Under the pieces are notes generated by a model. The model saw only the letters and a program-made list of their open reading frames with translations. It ran no database searches and was not told where the DNA came from. DNA of 8,801 bases from JALHRI01 sp044351685 (GTDB taxonomy: Bacteria; Pseudomonadota; Alphaproteobacteria; Rickettsiales; UBA3002): positions 1 through 8,801 of the forward strand of contig JBILFK010000059.1 in assembly GCA_044351685.1 (NCBI GenBank), written 5' to 3'. Below are positions 6,552-8,801 of this stretch, in pieces. Within the stretch, counting starts at the first letter, position 1. Every line of letters starts with the position of its first letter. A program made the position numbers and the translations under genes.

Positions 6552-7271
6552 ATGCGTCTTTCAACCGTCGCTGCACTGCTCATTCTTACAACTGTGATGC
6601 TTTCGCTTACTGCGTGCTCGCAGGATAACATGGCAAGCGTGGTCGATTATAGCGGGCAGGTATATACCCGCGCGCCCATGCCCGACCCCAAATATTCCAG
6701 CTGGAATCCGGCACCCAAAAACGAAACGATCGATTACAAATATAAAGGCTCCGAAAATTATGCGGTAGAAGCCGAAATTGATACCGTGGCCACCAGCGAT
6801 TTAGCGCCACCTGTGGCGTCGCCTTCTGCTGTGAAAGAGGCCGAGCGCAAAGACGGTTCCTTCCTGCTGCCGGGAAAATCACCGCATTTTCGCTGGCCGG
6901 TACAAGGGCAGTTGTTGCGTAGCTACGGCGCTGAAAAACAAGGCGTAGTCAATGAAGGCATTGCGATTGCCACGCCGCGTGGCATGCCCATTCGTGCCTC
7001 GGCCGATGGTGAAGTGGCATATGTCGGCAATGCGCTCAAGGATTTTGGCAATATGGTGATTTTGCGCCATGCCAACGGCTTCATGACATCATATGCGCAT
7101 GCCGACCAAATTGTGGTGGCCGAAGGTTCGCAGGTAAAAAGTGGCGCGTTGCTAGGCTATGTCGGCAAAACCGGCAACGTTGCTTCACCGCAGTTGCATT
7201 TTACCCTGCGTGAAAACGATAAAACGGTGAATCCGCTTACCTATCTGCCACGCCAAGTGGCTTCTCGGTAA
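6552..7271 (+). CDS. NlpD-like lipoprotein with degenerate LytM (M23-type) domain
   Basis: A 239-residue predicted lipoprotein. It starts MRLSTVAALLILTTVMLSLTAC, a lipoprotein signal peptide with lipobox LTAC and acylated Cys22; Ser23 follows rather than Asp, so outer-membrane sorting is likely by the E. coli rule. Residues 23-110 are a polar Pro-rich linker with no recognisable LysM repeat, unlike E. coli NlpD. Residues about 112-233 form a LytM domain (FRWPVQGQLLRSYG, ASADGEVAYVGNALKDFGNM, YAHAD, PQLHF, VNPLTYLP). In active M23 enzymes the first zinc ligands are HxxxD and the last motif is HLH; here they are N134/A138 and QLH (214-216), so it is probably catalytically inactive. Such degenerate LytM proteins (EnvC, NlpD) activate cell-wall amidases, the likely role here. 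The position after surE-pcm matches nlpD in gammaproteobacteria. The ribosome binding site is weak; the start is chosen for the signal peptide. Confidence 0.88.
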   Translation: MRLSTVAALLILTTVMLSLTACSQDNMASVVDYSGQVYTRAPMPDPKYSSWNPAPKNETIDYKYKGSENYAVEAEIDTVATSDLAPPVASPSAVKEAERKDGSFLLPGKSPHFRWPVQGQLLRSYGAEKQGVVNEGIAIATPRGMPIRASADGEVAYVGNALKDFGNMVILRHANGFMTSYAHADQIVVAEGSQVKSGALLGYVGKTGNVASPQLHFTLRENDKTVNPLTYLPRQVASR

Positions 7272-7272
7272 T

Positions 7273-7314
7273 GTTACACGAAGATTAGTTGCACAGCCTG
7301 CTTCGTTTTGTAAC
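7273..7314 (+). terminator. Imperfect inverted repeat, possible terminator or 5' leader hairpin
   Basis: GTTACA (7273-7278) pairs with TGTAAC (7309-7314), and CGAAG (7279-7283) pairs with CTTCG (7301-7305). The stem has 11 base pairs interrupted by a three-base TTT bulge on the right arm and closed by a 17-base loop. The inner stem followed by TTTT could act as a weak intrinsic terminator after the lipoprotein gene. Alternatively the whole hairpin, which ends nine bases before the photolyase start, could affect that gene's translation. The large loop and the lack of a long U run keep confidence low. Confidence 0.3.
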
Positions 7315-7322
7315 TTGCGGCA

Positions 7323-8765
7323 ATGAGTGAAATTTCTTTAGTTTGGCTACGGCGCGATCTGCGATTGCACGACCATGTGCCGCTGCATGCCGTACTGCAG
7401 GCACCACACCCGGTGCAGCTGGTGTTTGTATTCGATACCGATATTCTGGCGCATTTTCCAAACCCTAATGATCGCCGGGTTAGGTTTTTGGCGCATACGC
7501 TATGCCACCTGCATCAACAGTTACAGGCGCGTGGTGGTGGCTTGCTGGTGGTGCATGGCCGCGCCACGGAGGTTATTCCCAAGCTGGCGCATGTGCTTAA
7601 AGTGGCCACTGTGCATGTGAGCGAAGATTTTGAACCCCAGCCCATTTCCCGCGATGCAGCAGTAAAAAGCGCGCTGCCTGCAGGAACCACGATGCAGCAA
7701 CACGTGGACCATGTAATGCTGCCTCCTTATGCGGTGCTAAAAGATAACGGCGAACCGTTCAAAGTATTCACGCCCTATTACAAGAAGTGGTTAAGCAAAT
7801 TAAGCCCCATGAGTGCGGCAGAATACGCTATCGATGATGCCGGGCGTTATGCCGATTTTGTGGCTATCGTGAAGGCTTCTGAGGCGGCGGGGCTAACCTT
7901 ATTGCACCCCGCACGTGGCGCAGCCGCTATGTTGGAAGCGATAGGCTGCCGCGATAATGCCGAACCATTGTGGAATGTAACGCAGGTGCGCGAGCGATTG
8001 GAAAACTTCATTCGCAGTAAATTGCGCGCCTATCCTGCTGCGCGCGATATGCTGGCAGGGCAGGGAACCAGCCAGATTTCACCCTATTTGCGGTTTGGTT
8101 TAGTAAGCGTGCGCGAATGTATGCGCGAAGCGCAAGCGCAGGGTGGCGGCGAAAAATGGATGAACGAATTATGCTGGCGCGAATTTTATATGGCCATTTT
8201 ATACCACTTTCCGGAATCGGCACACACCGAGTTTATGGCGCAATATCGCGCACTTGTATGGCACGATAACCCCGAACATTTCGCCGCTTTCTGCGAGGGG
8301 CGCACCGGCTATCCGGTAGTGGATGCAGCGATACGCGAGTTGTTAACCACCGGCTGGATGCATAACCGCGCACGCATGATTGTGGCCAGTTTTCTTACCA
8401 AAGATCTGTTCATTGATTGGCGCAAGGGCGAAGCATTTTTTGCCCTACACCTTATGGATTACGAACTTTCGAGCAACGCAGGTGGCTGGCAATGGGCGGC
8501 CAGCACCGGCACCGATGCGGCGCCGTATTTCCGGGTGTTCAACCCTATTTTACAAAGTAAAAAATTCGATGCCGATGGGGCATATATTAAAGCCTACGTG
8601 CCGCAATTGCGCGGTATGGATGCACGCGATATTCATGCGCCATGGGAAAGCCTAATGCGCCCGAAAGAATACCCACTACCCATCGTAGATCATAAAATCG
8701 CAAAAGATTACGCCGTGCAGGCATTCCGCGCGCTTGGCTTCAAAATGGGTGGAGAATTACCCTAG
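7323..8765 (+). CDS. phrB: Deoxyribodipyrimidine photolyase (class I CPD photolyase)
   Basis: The enzyme splits UV-induced cyclobutane pyrimidine dimers using blue light, FADH- and usually an antenna cofactor. The 480 residues match class I photolyases (about 470-480). The N-terminal alpha/beta antenna domain begins ISLVWLRRDLRLHDH (4-18). The C-terminal FAD domain shows SQISPYLRFGLVSVRE (250-265), NELCWREFY (281-289), GRTGYPVVDAA (326-336), GWMHNRARMIVASFLTKDL (344-362) and GGWQWAASTGTDAAPYFR (387-404). The electron-transfer tryptophans of E. coli photolyase have same-spaced counterparts at Trp389, Trp366 and Trp313. Trp285 and Trp391 match substrate-contacting tryptophans. The FAD-facing Asn (385) of the usual SNNGGW motif is kept while the next residue is Ala. 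No strong ribosome binding site precedes the ATG. The gene is 51 bases after the NlpD-like gene and appears to be read separately or by read-through. Confidence 0.95.
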   Translation: MSEISLVWLRRDLRLHDHVPLHAVLQAPHPVQLVFVFDTDILAHFPNPNDRRVRFLAHTLCHLHQQLQARGGGLLVVHGRATEVIPKLAHVLKVATVHVSEDFEPQPISRDAAVKSALPAGTTMQQHVDHVMLPPYAVLKDNGEPFKVFTPYYKKWLSKLSPMSAAEYAIDDAGRYADFVAIVKASEAAGLTLLHPARGAAAMLEAIGCRDNAEPLWNVTQVRERLENFIRSKLRAYPAARDMLAGQGTSQISPYLRFGLVSVRECMREAQAQGGGEKWMNELCWREFYMAILYHFPESAHTEFMAQYRALVWHDNPEHFAAFCEGRTGYPVVDAAIRELLTTGWMHNRARMIVASFLTKDLFIDWRKGEAFFALHLMDYELSSNAGGWQWAASTGTDAAPYFRVFNPILQSKKFDADGAYIKAYVPQLRGMDARDIHAPWESLMRPKEYPLPIVDHKIAKDYAVQAFRALGFKMGGELP

Positions 8766-8801
8766 CAATTTTTGCAGGCGGCCCTTCACATCGGCGCCAA
8801 G
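8757..8801 (-). CDS. Possible 3' end of a convergent gene (partial, unidentified)
   Basis: On the minus strand an open frame enters from the right edge and reads LGADVKGRLQKLLG before a TAA stop at 8757-8759. It would overlap the photolyase 3' end tail-to-tail by nine bases. The 14 residues look like an ordinary helical protein C-terminus and the codons resemble those of the neighbours, and the spacing is what a convergent gene pair would give. Fourteen codons are too few to name a family, and an open frame this short can occur by chance. Confidence 0.4.
   Translation of the reverse strand, partial: LGADVKGRLQKLLG

Noticed and set aside
8764..8776. A possible bidirectional terminator around GCAATTTTTGC after the photolyase
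   Set aside because: The stem is only about four base pairs (GCAA/TTGC) and lies inside the presumed convergent coding end.

Overview
This window is a gene-dense, almost fully co-directional piece of core chromosome. The order argS - SPOR protein - nagZ - tatA - tatB - tatC - serS - surE - pcm - LytM/NlpD-like lipoprotein is a well-known alphaproteobacterial synteny block. The sequence-level signatures agree: SerRS begins [20 protein letters not shown], and NagZ carries the alphaproteobacterial forms of its motifs. By eye the base composition is moderate, a little above 50% GC (not computed), and codon use looks uniform throughout. I cannot name a genus. An alphaproteobacterium outside the high-GC rhizobial/caulobacter groups is the best fit.

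Layout. Bases 2-430 hold the 3' end of argS. It overlaps by four bases (ATGA) a membrane-anchored SPOR protein (427-1413), which overlaps nagZ (1413-2414) through TAATG. After 33 bases come the three Tat translocase genes tatA (2448-2639), tatB (2645-2947) and tatC (2958-3710). serS (3685-4953) starts inside the end of tatC, surE (4953-5741) overlaps serS through TAATG, and pcm (5738-6430) overlaps surE through ATGA. The only sizeable non-coding stretch (6431-6551, 121 bases) is AT-rich and holds several DnaA-box-like CCACA motifs. It precedes the LytM/NlpD-like lipoprotein gene (6552-7271). A 51-base gap with an imperfect hairpin separates that from a class I DNA photolyase gene (7323-8765). 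The last 45 bases probably hold the 3' end of a convergent minus-strand gene.

How the genes fit together. Several act on peptidoglycan and the envelope: the SPOR protein (binding of denuded glycan), NagZ (muropeptide recycling), the Tat translocase (in other proteobacteria it exports cell-wall amidases) and an NlpD-like LytM protein with degenerate catalytic residues (amidase activation in known homologues). serS and argS serve translation. surE and pcm serve nucleotide and damaged-protein housekeeping, and phr repairs UV damage.

No mobile element, CRISPR array, tRNA, rRNA or defence system was seen, and I find no clear new system. The points most worth a second look are the DnaA-box-like cluster upstream of the nlpD-like gene, the degenerate LysM-less NlpD-like protein, the absence of scpA/scpB from between nagZ and tatA, and the departures in the TatA and TatB hinge regions.
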